The notes under the pieces were generated by a model. It saw only the letters and a program-made list of their open reading frames with translations, ran no database searches and was not told the DNA's origin. From DATJPD01 sp036394195 (GTDB lineage Bacteria; Pseudomonadota; Alphaproteobacteria; CACIAM-22H2): a stretch of 57,878 nt of DNA. Shown here in pieces: positions 1 to 7,914 of this stretch (positions within the stretch are counted from its first letter, which is position 1; each line of letters begins with the position of its first letter). The stretch covers positions 1 to 57,878 of the forward strand of contig DASWFO010000340.1 in assembly GCA_036394195.1 (NCBI GenBank), written 5' to 3'. The translations under genes and the position numbers were made by a program.

Positions 1-1
1 C

Positions 2-490
2 CCGCCGGTGATCCTGTCCCTGATCCTGATGGTCGGCTTCGGCACCGGCTTGCGCAATGTCATCCTCGCCATCGTGATCGTCGACTGGACGCGGTTCTGC
101 CGGGTGGTGCGCAGCGAAGTGCTGGCGGTGATGAAGCGCGACTACATCCCGGCGGCGCGGCTGGTCGGCTTCACCCATCTCCAGGTGATCCTGCGCGAGG
201 TGCTGCCGGCGACCACACCGCTGCTGCTCACGTTGGTCAGCATCGAGATGGGGATTGCCGTGATCGTCGAGGCGATCCTGTCCTTCGTCGGCCTGTCCGT
301 CGAAACCAACGTCGCGGCCTGGGGCGTCATGATCGCCGACGCGCGGCAATACATGTATCAGGCCGAGTGGGGCCTGATCATGCCGGTGCTCGGCATCTTC
401 ATCACCGTGCTCGCCGCCAATGTGCTGGGCGACGGGCTGCGGCGCAGTCTCGATCCGCGGCTGTCGCAGCGCCTCGTCGCAGTCCGCTGA
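2..490 (+). CDS. ABC transporter permease, dipeptide/oligopeptide type (DppC-like), 5' end cut by window
   Basis: This is the C-terminal 162 residues of an inner-membrane permease of the dipeptide/oligopeptide/nickel class. It is open at the left edge, so the true start lies outside the window. Hydrophobic segments alternate with a cytoplasmic EAA-type loop (AARLVG followed by ILREVLP) that docks the ATPase, and a late helix carries the family's typical EAILSFVGL segment. The stop codon overlaps the ATG of the following double-ATPase gene (TGATG), so the two are translationally coupled and belong to one importer. The substrate cannot be read. The class is confident, the substrate is not. Confidence 0.88.
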   Translation, partial: PPVILSLILMVGFGTGLRNVILAIVIVDWTRFCRVVRSEVLAVMKRDYIPAARLVGFTHLQVILREVLPATTPLLLTLVSIEMGIAVIVEAILSFVGLSVETNVAAWGVMIADARQYMYQAEWGLIMPVLGIFITVLAANVLGDGLRRSLDPRLSQRLVAVR

Positions 491-2319
491 TGCTGCTCGA
501 AGCGGAGTCGCTCACGGTTTCAGCCCGGCTCGGTAACGGCGACGTCGCGGTGCTGCGCGACGTCAGCTTCGCGCTGGACCGTGGGCGGATCCTCGGCCTG
601 GTCGGGGAATCCGGGGCCGGCAAGTCGATGATCGGGCGGATCGTGGCCCGGCTGCTGCCGCCGTCATTCCGCGTCGCGGAAGGCTGGATGCGTTTTGCCG
701 ATCACGACCTGCTGGCCGCCTCGCCCGCCGAGCATCGCTCGCTGCTCGGCGACCGCATCGCGTTCATTCCGCAGGAGCCGTTGTCGGCCCTGAACCCGGT
801 GCTGACCATCGCCCAGCAATTCGGCGAGCATCTGGCACGTCTCGGCGTGCCGGCGCGTCTGCGGCGGGCGAAGATTGCAGCAGACTTGGCCGAAGTCCGG
901 TTGCGCGATCCCGAGGCCATCCTCGACTGCTATCCGTTTCAGCTATCCGGCGGGATGTGCCAGCGCGTCCTGATCGCCATGGCGTTCGCCAGCAACCCGG
1001 CCCTGATCGTCGCCGACGAGCCGACGACAGCCCTCGACGTCACTACGCAGGCGCACATCGTGATGCTGATCCGGCGGCTGCAGGCGGCGCGCGGCACCGG
1101 CCTGCTGTTCATCACCCACGATTTGCGTCTCGCCGCTCATCTCTGCGACGAGGTGCTGGTGCTCTATGCCGGCGACGTCGTCGAGCGCGGGCCGGCGCGG
1201 AGCGTCTTCGCGGCCCCGCGCCACCCCTATACGCGGGCACTGAAGCGCGCCAACCCGCCGCTGTCGGGACCGCGGCAGCGCCTCGCGGTCCTCCCCGACA
1301 CCATGCCGGGATTGAGCAGCCTGACCGGCTTCCCGGGCTGCCGCTTCGCGTCGCGCTGTCCGACCGCCGATCCGGCTTGCGCGGCCAGCGTCCCGGCCTT
1401 GCGCGAGGTCGGCACCGGACACTGGGTGCGCTGTACCCCGCGTTGCGAGGTGGAGCACCGGGCGAGCCCTGAGGCCGCAGCCGGCACCGCTGCACCTCGC
1501 TTGGACGGAACGCCGGTGCTGCGGCTGGAGAGTGTCAGCAAATCATTTCGCGGCCGGCACCGCCTGCTGCGACGGTCGCCGCCGGTCGACGCGGTGCGCA
1601 ACGCCAGCCTCGCCGTTATGCCAGGCGAGTTCGTCGGTGTCGTCGGCGAGAGCGGCAGCGGCAAGACCACGCTCGGCCGGCTGGCCATCGGGCTCGAACG
1701 CCCGAGTGCGGGAAAGATCTGGCTCGACGGCCAGGATGCGACGGTGCCGGAGAGTGCCTGGGGTCAGCGCATCGAGACCGTCCAGATGGTGTTCCAGGAC
1801 CCGCTGTCGGCGCTCAACCCACGGCGGCGGGTCGCCAGCCTCGCCAGCCAGGCAATGGAGGCGAAATCCCGCGCTGCCGGCCGCCGCGAGCGGCAGGCGC
1901 GGGCACTCGAGCTGTTGGGCGACGTCGGTCTCGCGGCGGAGCTGGCGCCACGCTTTCCGCCGCAGCTCTCCGGCGGCCAGCGCCAGCGCGTGAACATCGC
2001 GCGCGCGCTGTGCCTGACCCCGCGCCTGCTGATCGCCGATGAGATCGTGTCGGGCCTGGACGTATCGGTCCAGGCTCAGGTCCTGAACCTGCTGCTGCGC
2101 CTGCGCGAGGAGCACGGCATCGCACTGTTGTTCATCTCGCACGACCTGTCGGTGGTGCGCTATCTCTGCGACCGCGTGCTGGTCATGTACCGCGGCGAGA
2201 TCGTCGAAGCGGGGGCCGTCGACGCCGTGTTCGCCGCGCCGAAGCACGCCTACACGAAGGAACTGCTCGCTTCCGTGCCGCCGGACGATCCGGACGCGGC
2301 GTGGCCGGCGCGCGCGTAA
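490..2319 (+). CDS. Fused double ATP-binding subunit of a dipeptide/oligopeptide ABC importer (DppD-DppF fusion)
   Basis: A 609-residue protein with two complete ABC ATPase domains. Domain 1 has Walker A GESGAGKS at about 39-46, signature LSGGM near 152 and Walker B ADEPTTALD near 176. Domain 2 has Walker A GESGSGKT near 387, signature LSGGQRQR near 493 and a Walker B that reads ADEIVSGLD instead of the usual ADEPTSALD. Each half is followed by the oligopeptide-transporter C-terminal extension (HPYTRALK and HAYTKELL) and a cysteine-containing segment lies between them. I chose ATG 490 because it overlaps the permease stop; the open frame upstream is an antisense-style extension with no family similarity. 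It energises the permease at 2-490. Fused DppDF proteins are common in alphaproteobacteria. Confidence 0.92.
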   Translation: MLLEAESLTVSARLGNGDVAVLRDVSFALDRGRILGLVGESGAGKSMIGRIVARLLPPSFRVAEGWMRFADHDLLAASPAEHRSLLGDRIAFIPQEPLSALNPVLTIAQQFGEHLARLGVPARLRRAKIAADLAEVRLRDPEAILDCYPFQLSGGMCQRVLIAMAFASNPALIVADEPTTALDVTTQAHIVMLIRRLQAARGTGLLFITHDLRLAAHLCDEVLVLYAGDVVERGPARSVFAAPRHPYTRALKRANPPLSGPRQRLAVLPDTMPGLSSLTGFPGCRFASRCPTADPACAASVPALREVGTGHWVRCTPRCEVEHRASPEAAAGTAAPRLDGTPVLRLESVSKSFRGRHRLLRRSPPVDAVRNASLAVMPGEFVGVVGESGSGKTTLGRLAIGLERPSAGKIWLDGQDATVPESAWGQRIETVQMVFQDPLSALNPRRRVASLASQAMEAKSRAAGRRERQARALELLGDVGLAAELAPRFPPQLSGGQRQRVNIARALCLTPRLLIADEIVSGLDVSVQAQVLNLLLRLREEHGIALLFISHDLSVVRYLCDRVLVMYRGEIVEAGAVDAVFAAPKHAYTKELLASVPPDDPDAAWPARA

Positions 2320-2330
2320 CCCCTCTGCGT

Positions 2331-2390
2331 CATGCCCGCGAAAGCGGGCATCCAGTCTTCGCTGGACCCCCGCCGTCGCGGGGGTGACGG
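2331..2390. repeat. Intergenic palindromic repeat, two hairpins; possible bidirectional terminator
   Basis: Between two convergent genes lie two perfect stem-loops. The first pairs ATGCCCGC (2332-2339) with GCGGGCAT (2344-2351). The second pairs CCCCCGC (2367-2373) with GCGGGGG (2378-2384). The layout (ATGCCCGC-loop-GCGGGCAT followed by CCAG and a C-rich/G-rich hairpin ending GGTGACGG) is a familiar dispersed alphaproteobacterial intergenic element; related sequence occurs near 22.3 kb. Its position suggests it may also terminate both flanking transcripts, although no U-tract follows. Confidence 0.7.
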
Positions 2391-2403
2391 CTGCAAGCAG
2401 CCG

Positions 2404-3612
2404 TCACTTCTTGATCAGCGGGCACTCGCTGTCGGACAGCGGGCGGAAGACGCCGTCGCCGGGCAGTGTTGCGACGACCTTGTAATAGTCCCAGGGCTCC
2501 TTGGACTCATCGGGCGCCTTGACCTGCAGGAGATACATGTCGTGGACCATGCGGCCGTCCTCGCGCAACGTGCCGTTGTCGGCGAACATGTCGCGGACGG
2601 GCGTCGCCTTCATCTTCTGCATCGCGGTCAGGCCATCGTCGTGGCCGGCGTCCTTGATCGCCTGCAGGTAATGCCGGGTCGCGGAGTAGACGCCGGCCTG
2701 CATCATGGTCGGCATGGCCTTGGTGCGCGCGAAATAGCGCTTCGACCACGCGCGGCTCTCCGGCGTGCGGTCCCAGTAAAAGGCCGTCGTCTCGAGCAAT
2801 CCCTTGGTGAGCGGCAGACCGACCGCGTGGACGTCGGTGATCACCGACTGCAGGCCGATCATCTGGATCCCGGATTGCGGCAGCCCGAACTCGTAGGCCT
2901 GCTTGATCGCATTGCCGGTGTCGTTCCCGCCGGTCGCCAGCGCCAGCACTTTCGGCTTCGCGGCCTGGGCCTGCAGCAGGAATGAGCCGTAGTCCGCCGT
3001 GTTGAGCGGCGCCTTCACGCCGCCCAGCACCTTGCCGCCGAGCTTCGTCACCTGCGCCGAGACATCGCGCTCCAGCGCGTGGCCGAACGCGTAATCGGCG
3101 GTGATGAAGAACCAGGTGTTGCCGCCGCGGTCGAGCATCGCCTTCGCCGAGCCGGCCGCCGTCGCATAGGTGTCGTAGGTCCAGTGCGCGCTGGTCGGCG
3201 AGCAGGCCTTGCCGGTGATGTCGGACGAGCCGCCGCCCGATACAATCGCGACCCGGTTGCGCTGCCGGGCGACCTCGATGACGGCCAGGGCGACGCCCGA
3301 ATTCGGCAGATCGACGATGGCGTCGACCTTGTTCTGGTCGAACCACTCGCGGGCGATTCCGGCGCCGACGTCCGGCTTGTTCTGGTGATCGGCATAGATG
3401 ACCTCGATCGGGGTATCGCCGATCTTGTTGCCGAACTCCTCGGCCGCCAGCTTCGCCGCCTCGACCGAGCCCATGCCGCCCGACGCGGCGTAGACGCTGC
3501 TCATGTCGTTGAGCACGCCGATGCGGATCACGTCGTCCGACATATGGCCGAACGCCGGTGCCGCGAATATCAATGCTGCAGCCGTCAGAACGGCGGTTTT
3601 GAGTTTGGACAT
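2404..3612 (-). CDS. Periplasmic branched-chain-amino-acid-type (LivK-like) substrate-binding protein
   Basis: A 402-residue type I periplasmic binding protein. It begins with a basic residue pair and a hydrophobic signal peptide of about 22 residues ending near AFG. The mature part opens with DDVIRIGVLNDMSSVYAASGG, the usual start of LivK/HAAT-family receptors, and continues with the two-lobed fold. A good ribosome-binding site (GGGGAGG) precedes the ATG. No LivHMFG genes adjoin it, so it is an orphan receptor here, sitting tail-to-tail with a dipeptide-type transporter. The class is secure; the ligand is unknown and may well be an aromatic or other carboxylate rather than an amino acid. Confidence 0.88.
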   Translation of the reverse strand: MSKLKTAVLTAAALIFAAPAFGHMSDDVIRIGVLNDMSSVYAASGGMGSVEAAKLAAEEFGNKIGDTPIEVIYADHQNKPDVGAGIAREWFDQNKVDAIVDLPNSGVALAVIEVARQRNRVAIVSGGGSSDITGKACSPTSAHWTYDTYATAAGSAKAMLDRGGNTWFFITADYAFGHALERDVSAQVTKLGGKVLGGVKAPLNTADYGSFLLQAQAAKPKVLALATGGNDTGNAIKQAYEFGLPQSGIQMIGLQSVITDVHAVGLPLTKGLLETTAFYWDRTPESRAWSKRYFARTKAMPTMMQAGVYSATRHYLQAIKDAGHDDGLTAMQKMKATPVRDMFADNGTLREDGRMVHDMYLLQVKAPDESKEPWDYYKVVATLPGDGVFRPLSDSECPLIKK

Positions 3613-3702
3613 TTCAGCCTCCCCTCGCGGACGGTCGATGTCCTGAAAGAATAGACATCGGCTCTGGCAGCCGCAACGCCGGCGCCCCAGGGAGGACAGC
3701 GC

Positions 3703-4716
3703 TTACTGATATTCGAGCGTCATGAAGCCGTCCGGCATCCGGGTGAAGCCCATCACCTCCGGGCCGGCGGTTGCGAGGAGAAGGTCGAATGTCTTGCGGA
3801 TTGTGGCCTCGGTGGTCGCGTCGAAGCTGGACAACATGTCGGCCCGCATCTCATCGCGCAAGGGCGGAATCGCCGCGTCCTCCATCTTCATCTCGTGGCC
3901 TTGTTCGACCCACATCGCATCATCCGTCCGCAATATGGCCACGGCCTCGCGAAGCGCCGCGAGAAAGGCGCGGACATTGGCCGGATGGGCGGCCGCGTAA
4001 TCGGCGTTGACCGTGTAAAACACGAACGCAACATCCGGCAGGCCGAGCTGCATGGTCAGCTCCCGCGTCTGGGCGAGGACGCGGAATTTTCCGGTGAGCA
4101 CCAGCCCCGGCGTGAAGATGTTGAAGCTGACGGCCGCATCCAGCTGCCCCTGTTCCAGGAGGCCGCGCATCAGGGTGGGACCGCCTTCGACGAGCGTGGC
4201 CTCCTTTTCGAGGTCCATCTTGTATTCCTTGAGCGCCAGCGTCTTCAGCACGAGCCAGTTGAGGTTCGTGCGATTGACGATGCCGAGCTTCCTGCCCTTG
4301 AGATCGCCGGCGCTGCGGATTGGCGAGTCGATCGGGACCACGAAATGATCGCACCATTTCACCATCGGTCCGATGCCGGAAATCTTGACGCCGGCGTTGC
4401 GCAATCGCGAGACGTCGACCCAGTTCATCGTGCCCACATCACCGCCGCCGGCCTGCAGCACGGTGATTTGCGCCGGCGTGCTGGTGAACGGCACGAACTG
4501 CAACTCGAAACCGTATTTTTTGTCGAGCTGATACTTCTGCATCGTATAGCGCGCGAATGAATCGGTCCCGAGCGGGTTCGTCATCAGCCGCAGCTTGCCG
4601 CCGTCGCCCTGATACTTGGCGACCTCGGCCGGACTGATCTCGGCCAGGCTTCCAGCCCGTGCCGAAGGCAATCCGATGATGGTGATCAGAACGAACACAA
4701 TGATGGCGCGCGTCAT
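3703..4716 (-). CDS. NMT1/SsuA-like ABC transporter substrate-binding protein
   Basis: A 337-residue periplasmic binding protein of the NMT1/TauA/SsuA group. The N-terminus is a signal peptide (hydrophobic core IIVFVLITIIGL, cleavage near ARA). Typical elements follow: VLQAGGGDVGTMNWVDVSRLRNAG and SAGDLKGRKLGIV. The reading frame can be extended to a GTG at 4725, but that start abuts the GGGGGAG ribosome-binding site; ATG 4716 gives a better 9-nt spacing. It is divergent from the ring-opening amidohydrolase gene, with about 147 bp of shared upstream sequence, which suggests it imports that pathway's substrate. No permease or ATPase gene adjoins it. Family confident, ligand inferred only from context. 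Confidence 0.85.
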   Translation of the reverse strand: MTRAIIVFVLITIIGLPSARAGSLAEISPAEVAKYQGDGGKLRLMTNPLGTDSFARYTMQKYQLDKKYGFELQFVPFTSTPAQITVLQAGGGDVGTMNWVDVSRLRNAGVKISGIGPMVKWCDHFVVPIDSPIRSAGDLKGRKLGIVNRTNLNWLVLKTLALKEYKMDLEKEATLVEGGPTLMRGLLEQGQLDAAVSFNIFTPGLVLTGKFRVLAQTRELTMQLGLPDVAFVFYTVNADYAAAHPANVRAFLAALREAVAILRTDDAMWVEQGHEMKMEDAAIPPLRDEMRADMLSSFDATTEATIRKTFDLLLATAGPEVMGFTRMPDGFMTLEYQ

Positions 4717-4863
4717 GGCTGTCACTCCCCCGCCGAAGGATGTTTACCGGTCGCGCTGGATGCAGGCTCGCCCGCCCGCTTGCGTCACCGATGAATTCAG
4801 CAAGAAACATGCCATTGGACCGCTTGGACGACGGCGGGAACGGTTCTTGCACAGATTCAGGTC

Positions 4864-5922
4864 ATGACCGTTCGCGTGCTGCCCATCGACATGGCATCGC
4901 CGGAAGACGTCACCGGCATCGCCGCGGCCGTCGCGGAGTTCGGGCCGCATCGCGTGCGCCGTCTCGCGGTGCTGATCAAGGTCGAGGGCAACTCCGCGCC
5001 CAACGATTACTCGTGCGAATTGACGCGGCGGACCCTGCATGAGAGCTTCGCAGCCGCCGGACTGGCCGAACGCGCGATCAGTGTTATTGCGATCGGCTGC
5101 GAGGGGATCGCCACCCCGTTCGCCACCCTGCTGGCCGATATCGAGGAACCGTCGGCGCCGACGCCTGGGCCACGCCTTGCCTTGGGCTTCGGCGCCAGCG
5201 CTCCGGTGCCGGTCGCGGAGCGCGGCCGCGCCGGGCTCCTGCCGGTCGTGTCAGCGACCGTCGGCGCAGCCCTCGGTGACGCCGGCCTGACACCCGCGCG
5301 TGCCACTCTGCTGCTCGTTAAGATCCCCGTGGTCCATCCCGGCGTCCCAGGGGCGACCGCCGAGCAGACCTCGATGCGACGAGGTCGCAGCCTGGCCGCC
5401 CTGGGCGCCGGCATCGCCCTCGGCGACATCGAGCCCCACCGCGTGACTGAAGCCGTCATCGGGATTGACGGAGCCGCCGATCTCTACGCACGGCGTGTCA
5501 TGACCGTCGCCGCACCCGAGTCAGACCGCGTCGAGGCGATTGCGCTCGGCAACAATGCGGACGCCGGCGGCGATCTCATCATCACCGCAACGCTGATGGC
5601 CGACATCCTCGACGGTGCCGCGGTCAGCCGCATGCTCCATGAGAGCGGTGTGGCCCTCACCCGCTGGGGCACGGTTGAAGATCCTGATGACGTGGCGGCC
5701 GTGTTGATGAAGACCGGTGTCGCGCCGGACGGCCGCGTGCGCGGCCATCGCACGATGGTCTACAGCAGCGCCATGCCGCCGGAATCGCATATCCGCGCCG
5801 CGTCATCGGGGATGCTCGGCGCCATCCTCGGCCACAGCCGGTTCTTCAATTCCGGCGATCCGATCCACCAGGCGCCGCCCGGCGGCGGCATCGTCGCCGC
5901 GATCGTCCGCAACCGCGCCTGA
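4864..5922 (+). CDS. Ring-opening amidohydrolase (cyanuric acid amidohydrolase / barbiturase family), divergent
   Basis: A 352-residue member of the AtzD/TrzD/barbiturase family, which opens cyclic ureides and s-triazine rings. The family fold is three repeated units, each giving a Lys and a Ser. Here the three lysines appear at K39 (KVEGNSAPNDY), K153 (LLVKIPV) and K283 (VLMKTGVAP), with the expected spacing. The C-terminal signature SGDPIHQAPPGGG (330-342) matches the family's SGG-x-EHQGPDGGG. By eye the first-unit serine (normally SGGTEG) reads AIGCEG, so the active site differs from AtzD. It is convergent with hyuB and divergent from an NMT1 binding protein. The substrate is not cyanurate with any certainty: a cyclic imide or ureide is equally likely. 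Confidence 0.8.
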   Translation: MTVRVLPIDMASPEDVTGIAAAVAEFGPHRVRRLAVLIKVEGNSAPNDYSCELTRRTLHESFAAAGLAERAISVIAIGCEGIATPFATLLADIEEPSAPTPGPRLALGFGASAPVPVAERGRAGLLPVVSATVGAALGDAGLTPARATLLLVKIPVVHPGVPGATAEQTSMRRGRSLAALGAGIALGDIEPHRVTEAVIGIDGAADLYARRVMTVAAPESDRVEAIALGNNADAGGDLIITATLMADILDGAAVSRMLHESGVALTRWGTVEDPDDVAAVLMKTGVAPDGRVRGHRTMVYSSAMPPESHIRAASSGMLGAILGHSRFFNSGDPIHQAPPGGGIVAAIVRNRA

Positions 5923-5949
5923 TCGCGTTTGCCCGCCCGGCGCGGCGGA

Positions 5950-7704
5950 TCACTCCGCGGCCGACGAGCGCGGCGAAGCCGCGAGGCGGAGCGCCGTCTC
6001 CGTCAGCTCGTCGCCATAGTGACGACGCGCGAAATCTTCGGTGACTTTCCCGCCAACAAGGTCGTCGGCCAGGGCGGCGGGATCGCGCTGTCGTGGATCG
6101 CCGAACCCGCCGCCGCCCGGTGTGACGATGCGGACGATATCGCCCTTCTTCAACTTGTCGACGGCCTTCGAGCGCAGGCGCTTGTCGTCCTTGCCCGGGT
6201 TGAGGACGAAATAACCGGATGTCCCGGTCCCGCCGCCTTCGGCCCCCTGGACCGGATGCTTCTGGCGGTCGCCATAGCGCGAGAACACGGCGCCGTCGAC
6301 CAGAACCTCGACGTCGCGCGCCACGCCCAGTGCCCCGCGATATTGGCCGGCACCGCCGCTGTCCGGCACCAGATTGTAGGCGTGGACCCGCACCGGGTAT
6401 TCGTGCTCGATCATCTCGGTCGGCGTGTTCTTGAAGCGCGCCAGATGGGTGTCCTGGCCGTCGCGGCCGTCCTTGGCCGGGCGGGCGCCGGACCCGCCGC
6501 CGAAAATGTCGTTGTAGACGAACGGCCGGCCGGCCGCCGGATCGTGGCCGACGAACGCGACGTGGCTGATCTGGGCATGGCTCGGCGCCATCATCCGGCC
6601 GGGCAGCATCTTGCCGAGCGCTATCAATGTCGCCTCCTGCACCTTCAGCGAGACGTTGGTGCGCGCGGCGGTCGCGGCGGGACGCAGGGGATCGACGATC
6701 GAGCCCTTGCGCGTCTTGATGTCGAGGATCGTGAAGCAGCCGTGATTGGGCGTCACGTCCTTGTCGAGGGCGATGGTGAAGCCGTACTGCACGGCGGCCA
6801 GGGTCGTGGCGAGCGGACAGTTGATGTTGCCGGCGACCTGATTGCCGCAGCCGGTCAGGTCGACGGTCACCTTGCGGCCCTGCTTGACGATCTTGACCCG
6901 GATCGGGATCGACTCCTCGGTGACGCCGTCATCGTCGACGATGTCCTCGCCGACGAACGTGCCATCCGGCAGCTGGTCGAGCCCGGCAAGCAGCCGCGCC
7001 TCGGTCTCGGCGATCAGCAGATCGGTCGCCGCCGCGATCGCGTCCAGCCCGAAGCGGTCGATCGCCTCGAGAAACCGCCGCATGCCGGTGAGGCAGGCGC
7101 TCGCCTGGGCGCGCAAGTCGCCCAAGGTCTTGTGCGGGACGCGGATGTTGTTGGCGATAAGTGCGAACAGGTCTTCGTTCTCGCGGCCCCCGATGTAGAG
7201 GCGCACGAACGGGAAGCACAGCCCCTCGGCGTAGATCTCGGTGAGCCCGCCGGCCACGCCACCCGGCGAGGCGCCGCCGAGATCGGAGTGATGCGCGACC
7301 GACCCGACATAGCCGACCAGCTCCCCATCTCCGGGACCGACTGGCCGATAAACGGGACCGATCATCATCACGTCCATGATGTGCTGGCCGCCGCGGAACG
7401 GATCGTTGGCGATGATGACGTCGCCCTTGGCCAGACGCCGGCCGCCCAGCGCCTTCAGCGCCTCCTGCATGGTCAAGGTCGAGCCCGCGAGCAGCATCGG
7501 CGCGTGCTTCGACTGCACGATGACGCGGCCATCGCGGTCGAACAGTGCGCAGGACAGGTCCTGCACCTCCTTGATCACCGTCGAGCGCGCGGTGCGCATC
7601 AGGGTGTTCGCCATGTCCTCGGCGACCAGCTCCAGCGCATAGCGGATCACCTGCGCCTGCACGCGATCGCGGAGGTTACTTGCAGTCGAAGCACTCGTGA
7701 TCAT
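5950..7704 (-). CDS. hyuB: Hydantoinase B / oxoprolinase family protein (HyuB)
   Basis: A 584-residue HyuB-type subunit, the usual length. The N-terminal region carries family motifs (LMRTARSTVIKEVQDLSCALFD and the NDPFRGGQH segment near residue 106), and the C-terminal half ends in the Gly-rich RIVTPGGGGFGDP. With HyuA it forms the ATP-dependent enzyme that hydrolyses cyclic amides such as N-methylhydantoin or 5-oxoproline; acetophenone carboxylases use the same subunits. It is transcribed after hyuA, but 210 bp of repeat-rich sequence separates the two. The nearby ring-opening amidohydrolase suggests a cyclic imide/ureide route, but the substrate is not determined by sequence. Confidence 0.9.
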   Translation of the reverse strand: MITSASTASNLRDRVQAQVIRYALELVAEDMANTLMRTARSTVIKEVQDLSCALFDRDGRVIVQSKHAPMLLAGSTLTMQEALKALGGRRLAKGDVIIANDPFRGGQHIMDVMMIGPVYRPVGPGDGELVGYVGSVAHHSDLGGASPGGVAGGLTEIYAEGLCFPFVRLYIGGRENEDLFALIANNIRVPHKTLGDLRAQASACLTGMRRFLEAIDRFGLDAIAAATDLLIAETEARLLAGLDQLPDGTFVGEDIVDDDGVTEESIPIRVKIVKQGRKVTVDLTGCGNQVAGNINCPLATTLAAVQYGFTIALDKDVTPNHGCFTILDIKTRKGSIVDPLRPAATAARTNVSLKVQEATLIALGKMLPGRMMAPSHAQISHVAFVGHDPAAGRPFVYNDIFGGGSGARPAKDGRDGQDTHLARFKNTPTEMIEHEYPVRVHAYNLVPDSGGAGQYRGALGVARDVEVLVDGAVFSRYGDRQKHPVQGAEGGGTGTSGYFVLNPGKDDKRLRSKAVDKLKKGDIVRIVTPGGGGFGDPRQRDPAALADDLVGGKVTEDFARRHYGDELTETALRLAASPRSSAAE

Positions 7705-7716
7705 CGGATCTCTCCT

Positions 7717-7764
7717 TAAACTTACCCCTCACCCGCTCGCTAAACTTACCCCTCACCCGCTCGC
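7717..7764. repeat. Perfect 24-bp tandem duplication between hyuA and hyuB
   Basis: Positions 7717-7740 and 7741-7764 are identical and directly adjacent (each begins TAAACTTACCCC and ends CCCGCTCGC). The unit is a fragment of the dispersed CCTCACCCGCTCGC element that continues to the right, so this looks like replication slippage inside an intergenic repeat. Confidence 0.9.
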
Positions 7765-7774
7765 TGGCGCTCGC

Positions 7775-7914
7775 GACCTCTCCCTCAAGGGGAGAGGTGA
7801 ATCCGCGTGCGACTACTCCCTCTCCCCTTGTGGGAGAGGCCGTAATCTCGGACGGATGTCCGAGATTACGGGAGTGGGGACTCCCGAAGGGGCGCGAAGC
7901 GGCGGGGTGAGGGG
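7775..7914. repeat. Intergenic repeat with several hairpins in the hyuA-hyuB gap
   Basis: This stretch contains CCTCTCCC/GGGAGAGG-type stem-loops and a perfect 13-bp inverted repeat: CGTAATCTCGGAC (7841-7853), a 4-nt loop, then GTCCGAGATTACG (7858-7870). It resembles the elements at 27.98-28.1 kb and 48.8-48.91 kb, which share the CTCTCC-G-rich hairpin style. It may attenuate hyuB relative to hyuA or act in RNA processing; that is inference. Confidence 0.75.

Noticed and set aside
5929..7719. 596-residue plus-strand open frame antisense to hyuB
   Set aside because: Its composition is that of a GC-rich antisense shadow (His/Arg/Gly-rich, no motifs), while the opposite strand encodes an intact HyuB.
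7717..7764. Tandem repeat considered as a CRISPR fragment
   Set aside because: Two abutting copies without spacers, and no cas genes anywhere in the window.
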